In this document: piece by piece, positions 41,115 to 49,186 of the stretch
How positions within the stretch are numbered: position 1 is the stretch's first letter
Layout: each line of letters starts with the position of its first letter
Source of the DNA: Afipia sp. P52-10
GTDB taxonomy: Bacteria > Pseudomonadota > Alphaproteobacteria > Rhizobiales > Xanthobacteraceae
Assembly: GCF_000516555.1 (NCBI RefSeq)
Contig: NZ_AZSJ01000003.1
Location: 1,917,302 to 1,981,301, forward strand
DNA: 64,000 nt
Direction: 5' to 3'
Position numbers and translations under genes: made by a program
The notes under the pieces: model-generated
Databases searched by the model: none
The model's input: only the letters and a program-made list of their open reading frames with translations
What the model was told of the DNA's origin: nothing

Positions 41115-43085
41115 ATGAAGAACCGCAAGCTGGTCCTGGGTGCAATTGCGGCTGCACTGGCCTTCTCGTCCTCATCGGCCGCGATCGCAGCCTGCACCGG
41201 CGGCACGCCGTTCAACATCACCGGCGGCAACGCGCTCGGAACGTTCACCGCAACAGGCCAGGGGCTTGGCGCTTTCTCCGCAGCCGGCGCGCTCAACACC
41301 TTGATCTCCAGCATCAACGTCGCGAACACGGCGTTTCTGACGCAGTCCACCGCGTTCGTTGGCAGCCCGGCGAATCCGCGGCCGAACCAGGAAGGCGGCG
41401 GCGTCTGGGTGCGCGGCATCGGCGGCGAGATCGACACCAAGAACAACAGCACCGCGACCTATAGCGTCACCTCGGGCGGCACCACCTTCAACACCGCGCC
41501 CTACAACTGCGACACCAAGACCAACCTGCAGTTCGCCGGCACCCAGGTCGGTACCGACATGGCGACGCTGAACTGGAACGGCTGGAATGCCCATATCGGT
41601 TCGATGGCCGGCTATATCGGCGGCAAGGCGCGCGACAAGTCGGCGCCGGGCGTGATCGATCCGTTGGGCGGCACCCTGGAGAACTCCCTCGAAGTGCCGT
41701 TCGTCGGCATCTATGCGGCGGCGACCTATGGCGGCTTCTTCATCGACGGTCAGGTTCGCTGGGACTTCTATCGCAACAAGCTCGACGACTTCCAGGGATC
41801 GGGTCTGCTTGGACAGCGCCTCGATGCGCGCGGCATCGCCTTCACCGGTAACATCGGTTACAACCATCAGCTCGGCAACGGCTGGTTCCTTGAGCCGTCG
41901 GCCGGCATCGTCGTGTCGAAGGTCGAGGTCGATCCGCTGAACACGGCCGGCACGCTGGTCTATCTCAACCTGCTGGGGCCGAATGCGTTCGTGCCGCCGG
42001 CGCAGGTCCAGATCAACGACATCAAGAGCACGCTCGGCCGCTTGAGCTTGCGCACCGGCACCACGATCGTCACCGACAAGGTGATCTGGCAGCCGTTCTT
42101 CACGGCCAGCGTCTATCATGAATTCCAGGGCAAGGTTTCGACCAACATCGTGTCGACCTTCGCCAACGCCGGCGTTCCGGGCATCGACATCACCGGCGTC
42201 GTCAACACCAATGGCGTCGGCACTTACGGCCAGTTCGGTCTCGGCGTGGCCGCGCAACTGGTCGGCACCGGCTGGCTCGGCTACGTCCGTGGCGACTATC
42301 GCACGGGTGAGCGGATCGAGGGTTACAGCGTCAATGGCGGCCTGCGCTATCAGTTCTCGCCGGATCCGGCGCCGCTCGCGCCGAAGGGTTTGATCACCAA
42401 GGCTCCGGTTCTCGCCGTGGCCGCCTACGACTGGACCGGCTTCTATATCGGCGGTCAGTTCGGCGGCGTCTATGGCCGCGACAAGATCGATTTCGGTTCG
42501 GGCTTCACCACCTCGCCGAAGTTCGCGGGCGTGCTCGCCGGCGGTCAGATCGGCTACGACTACCAGTTCGGCAAGTGGGTCATCGGCGTCGAAGGGACCG
42601 GCACCTGGGGTAATGCGCAGGGGACGCGCGGGTGCCCCGGCGGTCTCGCGTTTTTCTATAGCTGCGGCACCGAACTCAACTGGATGGCGACCGGGACCGC
42701 CCGTCTCGGCTATGCCTACTGGGATCGCTCATTGATCTACGTGAAGGGTGGTATCGCCGCGGCCGAAGTGAAGAGCAGCATCACCTGCAACACTGGCACG
42801 CAGCCGCTGATCCTGGTCGCGCTGCCGAACTGCAATGTGCCGCTCGGCGCTTCGCCGGCGACCGGCGAGGTCTCGGCCACCAAGACCAAGGTTGGCTGGA
42901 CGGTTGGGTTCGGCACGGAATTCGCGCTGACCCGGAATTGGACGGTGAAGGGCGAAACCAACTACTTCGATCTCGGCAAGGACGATTATACGACCGGTCT
43001 CGGCACAGTCTCGCTGAAGACGACCGGTATCTCGGCGATCGTCGGCCTGAACTATCGCTTTACGACAGGGGGCGTGCTTCGCTGA
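41115..43085 (+). CDS. tandem double beta-barrel outer membrane protein
   Basis: A 656-residue outer-membrane protein: signal peptide (residues 1-26, AIA/ACT), a linker, then GGGVWVRGIGGEI (about residue 95) opening an autotransporter-type barrel that ends near 415 with GGLRYQF. A Pro/Ala linker (about 416-435) leads into YDWTGFYIGGQFGG, the classical start of an Omp25/Omp31-type eight-stranded barrel, ending VGLNYRFTTGGVLR. Each half alone would be a normal outer-membrane protein, and the first half ends in an aromatic residue as a free barrel would. There is no passenger domain or protease motif. ATG 41115 has GGGGG upstream. A terminator follows the stop. Confidence 0.85.
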   Translation: MKNRKLVLGAIAAALAFSSSSAAIAACTGGTPFNITGGNALGTFTATGQGLGAFSAAGALNTLISSINVANTAFLTQSTAFVGSPANPRPNQEGGGVWVRGIGGEIDTKNNSTATYSVTSGGTTFNTAPYNCDTKTNLQFAGTQVGTDMATLNWNGWNAHIGSMAGYIGGKARDKSAPGVIDPLGGTLENSLEVPFVGIYAAATYGGFFIDGQVRWDFYRNKLDDFQGSGLLGQRLDARGIAFTGNIGYNHQLGNGWFLEPSAGIVVSKVEVDPLNTAGTLVYLNLLGPNAFVPPAQVQINDIKSTLGRLSLRTGTTIVTDKVIWQPFFTASVYHEFQGKVSTNIVSTFANAGVPGIDITGVVNTNGVGTYGQFGLGVAAQLVGTGWLGYVRGDYRTGERIEGYSVNGGLRYQFSPDPAPLAPKGLITKAPVLAVAAYDWTGFYIGGQFGGVYGRDKIDFGSGFTTSPKFAGVLAGGQIGYDYQFGKWVIGVEGTGTWGNAQGTRGCPGGLAFFYSCGTELNWMATGTARLGYAYWDRSLIYVKGGIAAAEVKSSITCNTGTQPLILVALPNCNVPLGASPATGEVSATKTKVGWTVGFGTEFALTRNWTVKGETNYFDLGKDDYTTGLGTVSLKTTGISAIVGLNYRFTTGGVLR

Positions 43086-43131
43086 CCAGCAAGGAGACCG
43101 CCGTCTAGGCAGGTTTTGGGGGCAGTACGAC

Positions 43132-43165
43132 AAAAGGGCGGCCGTGAATCGGTCGCCCTTTTTGT
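43132..43165 (+). terminator. rho-independent terminator of the double-barrel gene
   Basis: AAAAGGGCG (43132-43140) pairs with CGCCCTTTT (43154-43162), with inner GCC/GGT pairing and a following TTTGTTT run. It starts 46 bases after the stop codon. Confidence 0.85.
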
Positions 43166-43380
43166 TTGCCCGCTCGCCGGCAGGTCATGCCATCCGCGTG
43201 GTCGGCCAGCCTCGTTCCGTGCTCAGGAACTCCAGCAGCGATCTGTCCACAGCCTCACATCTTTTCCGCCGCCGGATGCTGCAGGTTGCTCGCACAGGCT
43301 TGGCCGACTTCGTTATTCTCCGGCCGCTAGAGCCGAGCCCCAAATCCTCAGGGCAGGGTTGCTCGTTCGCTGCTTGTTAT

Positions 43381-43401
43381 GAATAGAATGATGTTCTATT
43401 C
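43381..43401. promoter_or_regulatory. inverted-repeat operator, probable IclR-type site
   Basis: GAATAGAA, five bases, TTCTATTC is a perfect 8-bp inverted repeat, 105 bases upstream of the TcuA-like gene. Its size and AT-rich arms fit sites bound by IclR-family regulators, one of which is encoded two genes downstream. The rest of the 43166-43505 gap holds nothing else I can name. Confidence 0.6.
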
Positions 43402-43505
43402 CGCGAAACGAACTTTCTGGCGCATCGGTTGGGCCGCGCCCAGCGGCCATTTGGCGTGTTCGCGCCGAATGAAACAAAAATCAGAATCAAGACGAGGGCT
43501 TCTCG

Positions 43506-44990
43506 ATGAGTGAGTACGATGTTGTTGTGGTCGGCGCCGGAAACGCGGCCATGTGCGCAGCGCTGGCCGCGCGCGAGCATGGGGTGAAGGTCGCGGTGCT
43601 GGAATGGGCCGCGTTCGGCGATCACGGCGGCAATTCCACCTTCACCGCGGGTGCGATCCGCACGGTCTACAACGGCGTCGACGATCTGCGCGCCATCATG
43701 CCGGATCTGACGGAGAGCGAAATCGCCAACACCGATTTTGGCGTCTACACCGAAGACATGTTCTTCGACGACATGGCGCGGGTGACGCAGAACCGCACCA
43801 ATCCGGACATGGCCGAACTGCTGGTGAAGCGGAGCCATCCGACGCTGAAGTGGATGACCACCAAAGGCGTGCGCTTCGCGCCGATCTATGGCCGTCAGGC
43901 ATTCAAGATCGACGGCAAGTTCAAGTTCTGGGGCGGTCTGACGGTGGAAGCCGTCGGCGGGGGCCCAGGCCTGGTCGAGGCGCTGCACAAGGCGGCTGCC
44001 CGCGAGGGCATCGACATCATGTACGAGACCCGCGCGGTGTCGCTGCTCGCCGACGACGACGGCGTGCATGGCGTGCGTGTGCTGCAGAAGGGCAAGAGCA
44101 AGGAAATCCGCGCCAAGGCAGTGGTTCTGGCTGCCGGCGGTTTCCAGGCCAACGTCGAATGGCGTACGCGCTATCTCGGTCCGTCGTGGGATCTCGCCAA
44201 GGTGCGCGGCTCGCGCTTCAACATGGGTGACGGCATCCGCATGGCGATCGAGGTCGGTGCGCGCCCCGGCGGCAATTGGTCCGGATGTCATGCGGTCGGT
44301 TGGGATCGCAATGCTCCGGAATACGGCGACCTCGCGGTCGGCGACGGCTTCCAGAAGCACTCCTATCCGTTCGGCATCATGGTCAACGCCGATGGCGAGC
44401 GTTTCGTCGATGAGGGCGCGGATTTCCGCAACTACACCTACGCCAAATACGGCCGCGTGATCCTGAACCAGCCGGGCCAGTTCGCCTGGCAGATCTTCGA
44501 CCAGAAGGTCGTCCACCTGCTGCGCGACGAGTATCGCATCCGCCAGGTCACCAAGGTCCAGGCCGACACGCTCGAAGAGCTCGCGACCAAGCTCGAGGAC
44601 GTCAATCCGGAGGGCTTCCTCAAGACCGTGAAGGAGTGGAACGCCGCGGTGATGCAGGAGGTCCCGTTCAACCCGAACGTCAAGGACGGCCGCTCGACGC
44701 GCGGACTGAAGGTGGTGAAGAGCAACTGGGCCAACACCCTCGATCAGGGGCCGTATCTTGCGTTCGCGGTGACCTGCGGTGTGACGTTCACCTTCGGCGG
44801 CGTGCGCATCACCACCGACGGCGAAGTCACCTCGGTTGACGACAAGCCGATTCCGGGGCTGTACGCGGCGGGCGAGATGGTCGGCGGCCTGTTCTACTTC
44901 AACTATCCGGGTGGCACCGGGCTTTGCGCCGGCGCGGTATTCGGCAAGATCGCCGGCACGTCGGCCGGTGGTTACGCCAAGGGGAAGTGA
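43506..44990 (+). CDS. FAD-dependent dehydrogenase, TcuA-like (tricarballylate or related)
   Basis: A 494-residue flavoprotein of the fumarate reductase/succinate dehydrogenase FAD-domain superfamily. The Rossmann dinucleotide motif VVVVGAGNAAMCAALAARE is at residues 6-24, GGNSTFTAGAIR follows, and YAAGEMVGGLFYFNYPGGTG near the C-terminus closes the FAD site; VVLAAGGFQAN is a second FAD contact. The overall pattern fits TcuA, which oxidises tricarballylate to cis-aconitate, but related Krebs-like substrates are possible, and the electron-transfer partner TcuB is not in the window. It starts the run followed by an NAD-dependent dehydrogenase and an IclR regulator. The operator-like repeat upstream is listed separately. 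Confidence 0.85.
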   Translation: MSEYDVVVVGAGNAAMCAALAAREHGVKVAVLEWAAFGDHGGNSTFTAGAIRTVYNGVDDLRAIMPDLTESEIANTDFGVYTEDMFFDDMARVTQNRTNPDMAELLVKRSHPTLKWMTTKGVRFAPIYGRQAFKIDGKFKFWGGLTVEAVGGGPGLVEALHKAAAREGIDIMYETRAVSLLADDDGVHGVRVLQKGKSKEIRAKAVVLAAGGFQANVEWRTRYLGPSWDLAKVRGSRFNMGDGIRMAIEVGARPGGNWSGCHAVGWDRNAPEYGDLAVGDGFQKHSYPFGIMVNADGERFVDEGADFRNYTYAKYGRVILNQPGQFAWQIFDQKVVHLLRDEYRIRQVTKVQADTLEELATKLEDVNPEGFLKTVKEWNAAVMQEVPFNPNVKDGRSTRGLKVVKSNWANTLDQGPYLAFAVTCGVTFTFGGVRITTDGEVTSVDDKPIPGLYAAGEMVGGLFYFNYPGGTGLCAGAVFGKIAGTSAGGYAKGK

Positions 44991-44999
44991 GCCAGCACC

Positions 45000-45884
45000 A
45001 TGTCGGCATCGAACTCGATCGGCTTCATCGGACTCGGCGTGATGGGCGAGCCGATCTGCCGCAATCTCCTGAAGAAGAGCGGCAGGCCGGTCGTGGCTTT
45101 CGATCTGGCGAAAGAGCCGCTGGCGCGTATGCAAAACGATGGCGCACGCGTCGCGCCATCGATCGCTGCGGTGATTCAGCAGGCGGATGTGGTGTTCTAT
45201 TGCCTGCCGAGCGGCAAGCATGTGCGCAGCCTGTTCGAGGATCATGGCGGCGTTCTGGAGCATGTGCGTGCCGGACAGACGATCGTCGATCTCGGCACCT
45301 CGCCGGTCGGGTTGACGCGCGAGCTCGCGACGCGGGTCGAGGCGAAGGGCGCAAGCTTCGCCGATGCGCCGATCGCGCGAACGCGCGAGGCCGCCATCAA
45401 CGGCACGCTCAGCGTGATGGTTGGCGCAACGCCTGAGCTGTTCGCGAAGATCGAACCGCTGATCCGTCACTTCGCAACGGAAGTGACCAACTGTGGCGGC
45501 ACCGGCGCTGGTCAGGTGACGAAGATCCTCAACAACATGGTGTTGTTTCAGACGGTCAATGCGCTCTGCGAGGCCGCAGGCATCGCCCGCCGCAGCGGTG
45601 TCGATCCGAAGCTGCTCTTCGAGACGCTGTCGAAAGGCTCCGCCGACAGCTTCGCGCTGCGCAACCATGGCCTGAAGGCAGTGATCCCCGGCGAGTTTCC
45701 GGAGCGGGCGTTCTCGACCGAGTACGCGCTGAAGGATCTCAGCTATGCGCTCGATCTGGCAAAGGATATCGATCTCGATGTGCCTGGTGCCGAGCTTGCG
45801 GGCGAGGTGCTGCAGAAGGCGATCGACGCCGGCTTTGGTGGCGCCTACTGGCCGGTGATCGCCAAGGTCGTGGATCGGTCATAG
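45000..45884 (+). CDS. NAD(P)-dependent oxidoreductase (3-hydroxyisobutyrate dehydrogenase family)
   Basis: A 294-residue beta-hydroxyacid dehydrogenase. The N-terminal Rossmann motif FIGLGVMGEPICRNLL is at residues 9-24, DLGTSPVGLTRELA is the substrate-binding region near 98, FADAPIARTREAAINGTL follows, and GGTGAGQVTKILNNMV near 165 contains the catalytic Lys. The C-terminal half is all-helical. ATG 45000 follows the TcuA-like gene by nine bases, so cotranscription is expected. The substrate could be a hydroxyacid derived from the pathway of its neighbour; the family also includes tartronate semialdehyde and glyoxylate reductases. Confidence 0.9.
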   Translation: MSASNSIGFIGLGVMGEPICRNLLKKSGRPVVAFDLAKEPLARMQNDGARVAPSIAAVIQQADVVFYCLPSGKHVRSLFEDHGGVLEHVRAGQTIVDLGTSPVGLTRELATRVEAKGASFADAPIARTREAAINGTLSVMVGATPELFAKIEPLIRHFATEVTNCGGTGAGQVTKILNNMVLFQTVNALCEAAGIARRSGVDPKLLFETLSKGSADSFALRNHGLKAVIPGEFPERAFSTEYALKDLSYALDLAKDIDLDVPGAELAGEVLQKAIDAGFGGAYWPVIAKVVDRS

Positions 45885-45950
45885 CGGCTAAGCGACATGG
45901 CTTCTATGGAGGCCGAGTACGATGCGGCCAACGAATGCAGGGAGCGGACT

Positions 45951-46691
45951 ATGACGAGTCAGGGTGTTGCGGCGGTCGACCGCGCGTTGACAATCCTGCG
46001 GGCTTTCGAGGGCGATAACGATCCCGAGCCGTTGACGCTGGCGGCGCTGGCCCGCCGCACCGGCCTCTACAAGAGCACGATGCTGCGGCTGATGGTGTCG
46101 CTGCAGGCGTTCGGCTACATCGTGCAGCTGCCGGATGGCCGCTATCATCTTGGGCCAACCCCGTTCCGGCTTGGCTCGCTGTATCAGCGCGGCAACCGCC
46201 TGTACGATCACGTTATGCCGGTGTTGCGCGAACTTGTCGCGCGCGGCACCGAGAGCGGCTCGTTCCACATCCGCCATGACGAGAAGCTTCGGCTCTGCGT
46301 GCTGCGCGTCGATTCGCAGCACGCCACGCTCGATCGCGTTTGCGCCGGTGCGCTGCTGCCGCTGCATCGTGGGGCGAGTGGAACCACCATCCTGGCGTTC
46401 GACAGCGATGAAAGCGGTGAAAAATATCAGGCGGCCCGCCAGACCTTCTCGGCGGTGTCGTATGGCGAGCGCGATCCGGACTGCGCAGGAATCTCCAGTC
46501 CGGTGTTCGGTGCCGACAACCGCCTGGTGGGCGCCTTGTCGGTGTCGGGACCGAAATCGCGCTTCACCGACGAGAATGTCCGGCGGATGTCGGCGCTGGT
46601 GCTCGATGCGGCGATGCGCGTGACGCGGGTTCTTGGCGGCCGCAATGACGCGATGGCCGCGCGGGCGGAGCGTCTGGTGCAGCCGGCCTGA
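45951..46691 (+). CDS. IclR family transcriptional regulator
   Basis: A 246-residue regulator: N-terminal winged helix-turn-helix (about residues 8-65, with LAALARRTGLYKSTMLRLMV) and a C-terminal GAF-like effector domain with HRGASGTTILAF and AGISSPVFGADNRLVGALSV. ATG 45951 is chosen for AGGGAG six bases upstream; ATG 45897 would add 18 residues without a ribosome-binding site. It closes a run of three genes and probably controls them through the inverted repeat at 43381. The effector is likely a pathway acid. Confidence 0.9.
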   Translation: MTSQGVAAVDRALTILRAFEGDNDPEPLTLAALARRTGLYKSTMLRLMVSLQAFGYIVQLPDGRYHLGPTPFRLGSLYQRGNRLYDHVMPVLRELVARGTESGSFHIRHDEKLRLCVLRVDSQHATLDRVCAGALLPLHRGASGTTILAFDSDESGEKYQAARQTFSAVSYGERDPDCAGISSPVFGADNRLVGALSVSGPKSRFTDENVRRMSALVLDAAMRVTRVLGGRNDAMAARAERLVQPA

Positions 46692-46741
46692 CGCACGACT
46701 AAACTTCGACCGGGATCGAAGCCAAAAGCCGCAGGAATCGG

Positions 46742-46924
46742 CTACAGTTTCCCTGCTTCAAAGGCAAGCGCTTCAAAGGCAAGACTCATCGCGTCGTTTT
46801 CGTGCATGATCTGCTCCGAAGTCTCTCCGGCGGCTCGGTCTGCAATGGCCAGGGTGTCGGAGATCATCCTCGACCCTGCCTCGAACCAGACGTCGCCGAC
46901 CAAGGCTCCGCGCATCGATGTCAT
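46742..46924 (-). CDS. possible small protein, antisense to the MFS leader
   Basis: A 60-residue frame, mostly helical and acidic (FEAGSRMISDTLAIADRAAG), ending with a short duplication LAFEA LAFEAGKL from a 15-base near-repeat. AGGA lies about nine bases before ATG 46924, and the start overlaps the MFS start by seven bases on the opposite strand. It has a balanced composition, unlike shadow frames in this GC-rich DNA. No family is recognised. Without it, the 226 bases between IclR and MFS would be a plain promoter region. Confidence 0.35.
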   Translation of the reverse strand: MTSMRGALVGDVWFEAGSRMISDTLAIADRAAGETSEQIMHENDAMSLAFEALAFEAGKL

Positions 46925-48174
46925 CTGACGCTGTCCTGCCCGTCTCCGAACGTTCCATCCGTTACGACGGATGGCGCGTCGTGTTCGCCTGCTTCGTCGT
47001 CGCCACCTTTTCCTGGGGGCTGGGATTCTACGGGCACGGCGTCTATCTCGCCGAACTGCAGCGCTCGAAAGGATGGCCGACGTCGCTGATATCGACCGCG
47101 ACGACCCTCTATTATCTGAGCGGCTCAGTGCTCGTCATCTATGTCTCGGACATGCTGCAGCGGCTCGGCCCGCGGCTGATGCTGATGATGGGGGCGATCT
47201 GTTTCTCCGCCGCGCTAGTCGGCCTGTCGTTCATCTCGGAGCCCTGGCAGCTCTTCGTCGCCTACATGGTGATGGCGATCGGCTGGATGTTTTCAAGCGC
47301 TGGGGCGCTCACCAACGTTGCCGGCCTATGGTTCTTCGAAAAGCGCGGACTTGCGATCAGCCTCACCCTGACTGGCGCCAGCTTCGGCGGCATCATCCTG
47401 ACGCCGCTGATGGTGGCCGCGGTGCAGCACTGGGGCTTCCACGACGCCATGCTGATGATGGCGGCAGCGACCGTCGTGGTGCTGACGCTGGTTGTCGGCC
47501 TCTGCGTCGGCAAGCCGCCGCAGACGCTGCCCGGCGCATCCGCGTCCGGCGCCGCATCCGGCCATCACGGCGGCGAAGCCTGGACCCGCGCGCGCGCTTT
47601 GCGCAGCCTGCAGTTCTGGACGATGACGCTGCCGTTCGCTTTCGCCATCGCGGCGCAGGTCGGTTTTCTGGTGCATCAGCTTGCGTTCCTGCAACCGAAG
47701 ATCGGTCTGCAGACCGCGAGCTACGCCGTGGCGGTGACGACGTTCATGGCGGTGCTCGGCCGGCTGGTGATCGGATCGGTGATCGACCGGCTCAACCAGC
47801 GCATGGTGAGCGCGGCTTCGTTCATCAGCCAGACGTTTGCGATCCTGCTGCTGCTGAACACCGACAGTCCGGCGATGATGTTCATCGGCTGTGCGATCTT
47901 CGGCTTCTCGGTCGGCAACCTGATCACGTTTCCGTCGCTGATCATCTTCCGCGAGTTCGGCGCCGCCTCGTTCGGCATGCTGGTCGGACTGTCGGTGGCG
48001 ATCAATCAGGTGATCTACGCGTTTGGTCCGGGTGTTGTCGGCTGGCTGCGGGATTTCTCCGGCAGTTACACCGCATCCTGGATCTTCTGCATGGCCATGC
48101 AGTGCCTTGCGGCGGCGATCATCCTGATCCCGTTCCGCAAGGCTGCTCCTGCCGCGCGCTCTGCCTCATCCTGA
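46918..48174 (+). CDS. MFS transporter (monocarboxylate/oxalate-formate-like)
   Basis: A 418-residue, 12-segment transporter. The N-terminal YDGWRVVFACFVVATFSWGL and YGHGVYLAELQRSKGWPTSL segments and MLQRLGPRLML in the first loop place it in the MCT-like branch; the Gly-rich loop GASASGAASGHHGGEAW lies between halves. ATG 46918; an ATG in another frame nearby is not coding. It follows the TcuA/IclR run on the same strand and could import the substrate, which is inference. A REP-like palindrome and a two-module repeat follow its stop. Confidence 0.87.
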   Translation: MSSDAVLPVSERSIRYDGWRVVFACFVVATFSWGLGFYGHGVYLAELQRSKGWPTSLISTATTLYYLSGSVLVIYVSDMLQRLGPRLMLMMGAICFSAALVGLSFISEPWQLFVAYMVMAIGWMFSSAGALTNVAGLWFFEKRGLAISLTLTGASFGGIILTPLMVAAVQHWGFHDAMLMMAAATVVVLTLVVGLCVGKPPQTLPGASASGAASGHHGGEAWTRARALRSLQFWTMTLPFAFAIAAQVGFLVHQLAFLQPKIGLQTASYAVAVTTFMAVLGRLVIGSVIDRLNQRMVSAASFISQTFAILLLLNTDSPAMMFIGCAIFGFSVGNLITFPSLIIFREFGAASFGMLVGLSVAINQVIYAFGPGVVGWLRDFSGSYTASWIFCMAMQCLAAAIILIPFRKAAPAARSASS

Positions 48175-48198
48175 AGAGCCGCGTAGCGGCGTCTGGCG

Positions 48199-48240
48199 TC
48201 ATTCCGGGGCGATGCGCAGCGTCGAGCCCGGAATCCATAG
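48199..48240. repeat. REP-like palindrome
   Basis: ATTCCGGG (48201-48208) and CCCGGAAT (48227-48234) flank GCGATGCGCAGCGTCGAG. From memory, near-identical short palindromes are common between genes in Bradyrhizobium-type genomes. Confidence 0.7.
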
Positions 48241-48316
48241 CCCCTATGCTGATGAGTCTGCCGTTCCGCCGATAATTTTGGATCACATCAAACGAGCGCG
48301 TGCGATGGGCGCTCCT

Positions 48317-48417
48317 AAAGCATGATCCGGAAACGTATGAAGCGGTTTTCCGAAAGATCATGCTTTAACAATGAGCTCAAGCGCGAGGATGATTCATCCA
48401 AATCTGATCGCGTGCTC
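48317..48417. repeat. two-module palindromic repeat, copy 4 (intact)
   Basis: Module A (48317-48366) runs AAAGCATGATCCGGAAA...TTTCCGAAAGATCATGCTTT. Module B (48373-48417) runs GAGC...GCTC around a GATTCATCC core. Module B overlaps the stop codon of the following minus-strand gene (48416-48418). Confidence 0.85.
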
Positions 48418-48964
48418 AGGCGAGATCAGACACCTCGCCTTCGGGCAGATCGAACTCGAACGTGTTCAGGGTCATCGAGACGAGGCAGTAGTAGCCGAGC
48501 AGGCCGATCAGTTCGACGAGCCCCTTTTCGCCGAGCGTGGCGATCGCCTTGTCGTAAAGCGGCTGCGGCACCCGGTGCTCCTCGTGCAGCGCCTTGCTGA
48601 CATCGTGTACGACCTGCCCCTTCGGATCGCCTGAGAAGTCCGGCGCGCGCCGTGCGGCAATATCGGCGATGATCTTCGGATCAAGGCCGGCTTCGAGGCC
48701 GAGCTTCTTGTGCGCATACCATTCGAAGTGCGCGGTCCAGTGGCGCGCGGTGACGAGGATGGCGATTTCCGACAACCGCGCGCCGAGCACTGAATCGAAG
48801 CGCAGGAAGCCGCCGAGGGGCTGCAAATGCTTGGCCATTTCGGGACTGTGAATCCAGGCATAGACCGGCGCCGGCATGCGGCCGCGCTTGCTCGCCACAT
48901 TGGCGTCGTGAACCGCCTTCTGCTCCGCGTTCATTTCGTCTAGCGAAATTCGTTTGATCCGCAT
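48416..48964 (-). CDS. carboxymuconolactone decarboxylase family protein (second copy)
   Basis: A 182-residue protein of the carboxymuconolactone decarboxylase superfamily. The core helix LSEIAILVTARHWTAHFEWYAHKKLGLEAGL has the His of the family but no CxxC. The C-terminal region ends ELIGLLGYYCLVSMTLNTFEF, typical of the larger CMD-like proteins. ATG 48964 has AAGGAG eight bases upstream. It is divergent from the acyl-CoA dehydrogenase pair. It resembles the CMD protein at 11.3 kb in size but not closely in sequence. Function unknown; a role in ring or CoA-ester catabolism is plausible from the neighbours. The stop codon is inside a repeat. Confidence 0.85.
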   Translation of the reverse strand: MRIKRISLDEMNAEQKAVHDANVASKRGRMPAPVYAWIHSPEMAKHLQPLGGFLRFDSVLGARLSEIAILVTARHWTAHFEWYAHKKLGLEAGLDPKIIADIAARRAPDFSGDPKGQVVHDVSKALHEEHRVPQPLYDKAIATLGEKGLVELIGLLGYYCLVSMTLNTFEFDLPEGEVSDLA

Positions 48965-49186
48965 CGGTCCACTCCTTTTGACAATTTCGATCGTCGTCGA
49001 TTCCGGCGCATCCGCGCATCGCGAGCTAACACGGTAACGGCCAGGTCTCATGCTGCGAATATGCGATAGGCGTATGCCCTCCGTCCGGTTGAATTTCCGA
49101 AGCCGGCGGATAAAGTCGGCAGCCAGAATGAGGCTGGCTGACGATGGCTGGCTGACGACAGAAACGCTCACAGATGGAAACGCGCC

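Noticed and set aside
20691-43085. Genomic island or prophage
   Set aside because: No integrase, tRNA junction, phage structural gene or compositional break was visible, although the gene content is unusual.
43377-45668. 763-codon frame antisense to the TcuA-like and dehydrogenase genes
   Set aside because: Spans two clear plus-strand genes and has shadow-frame composition.
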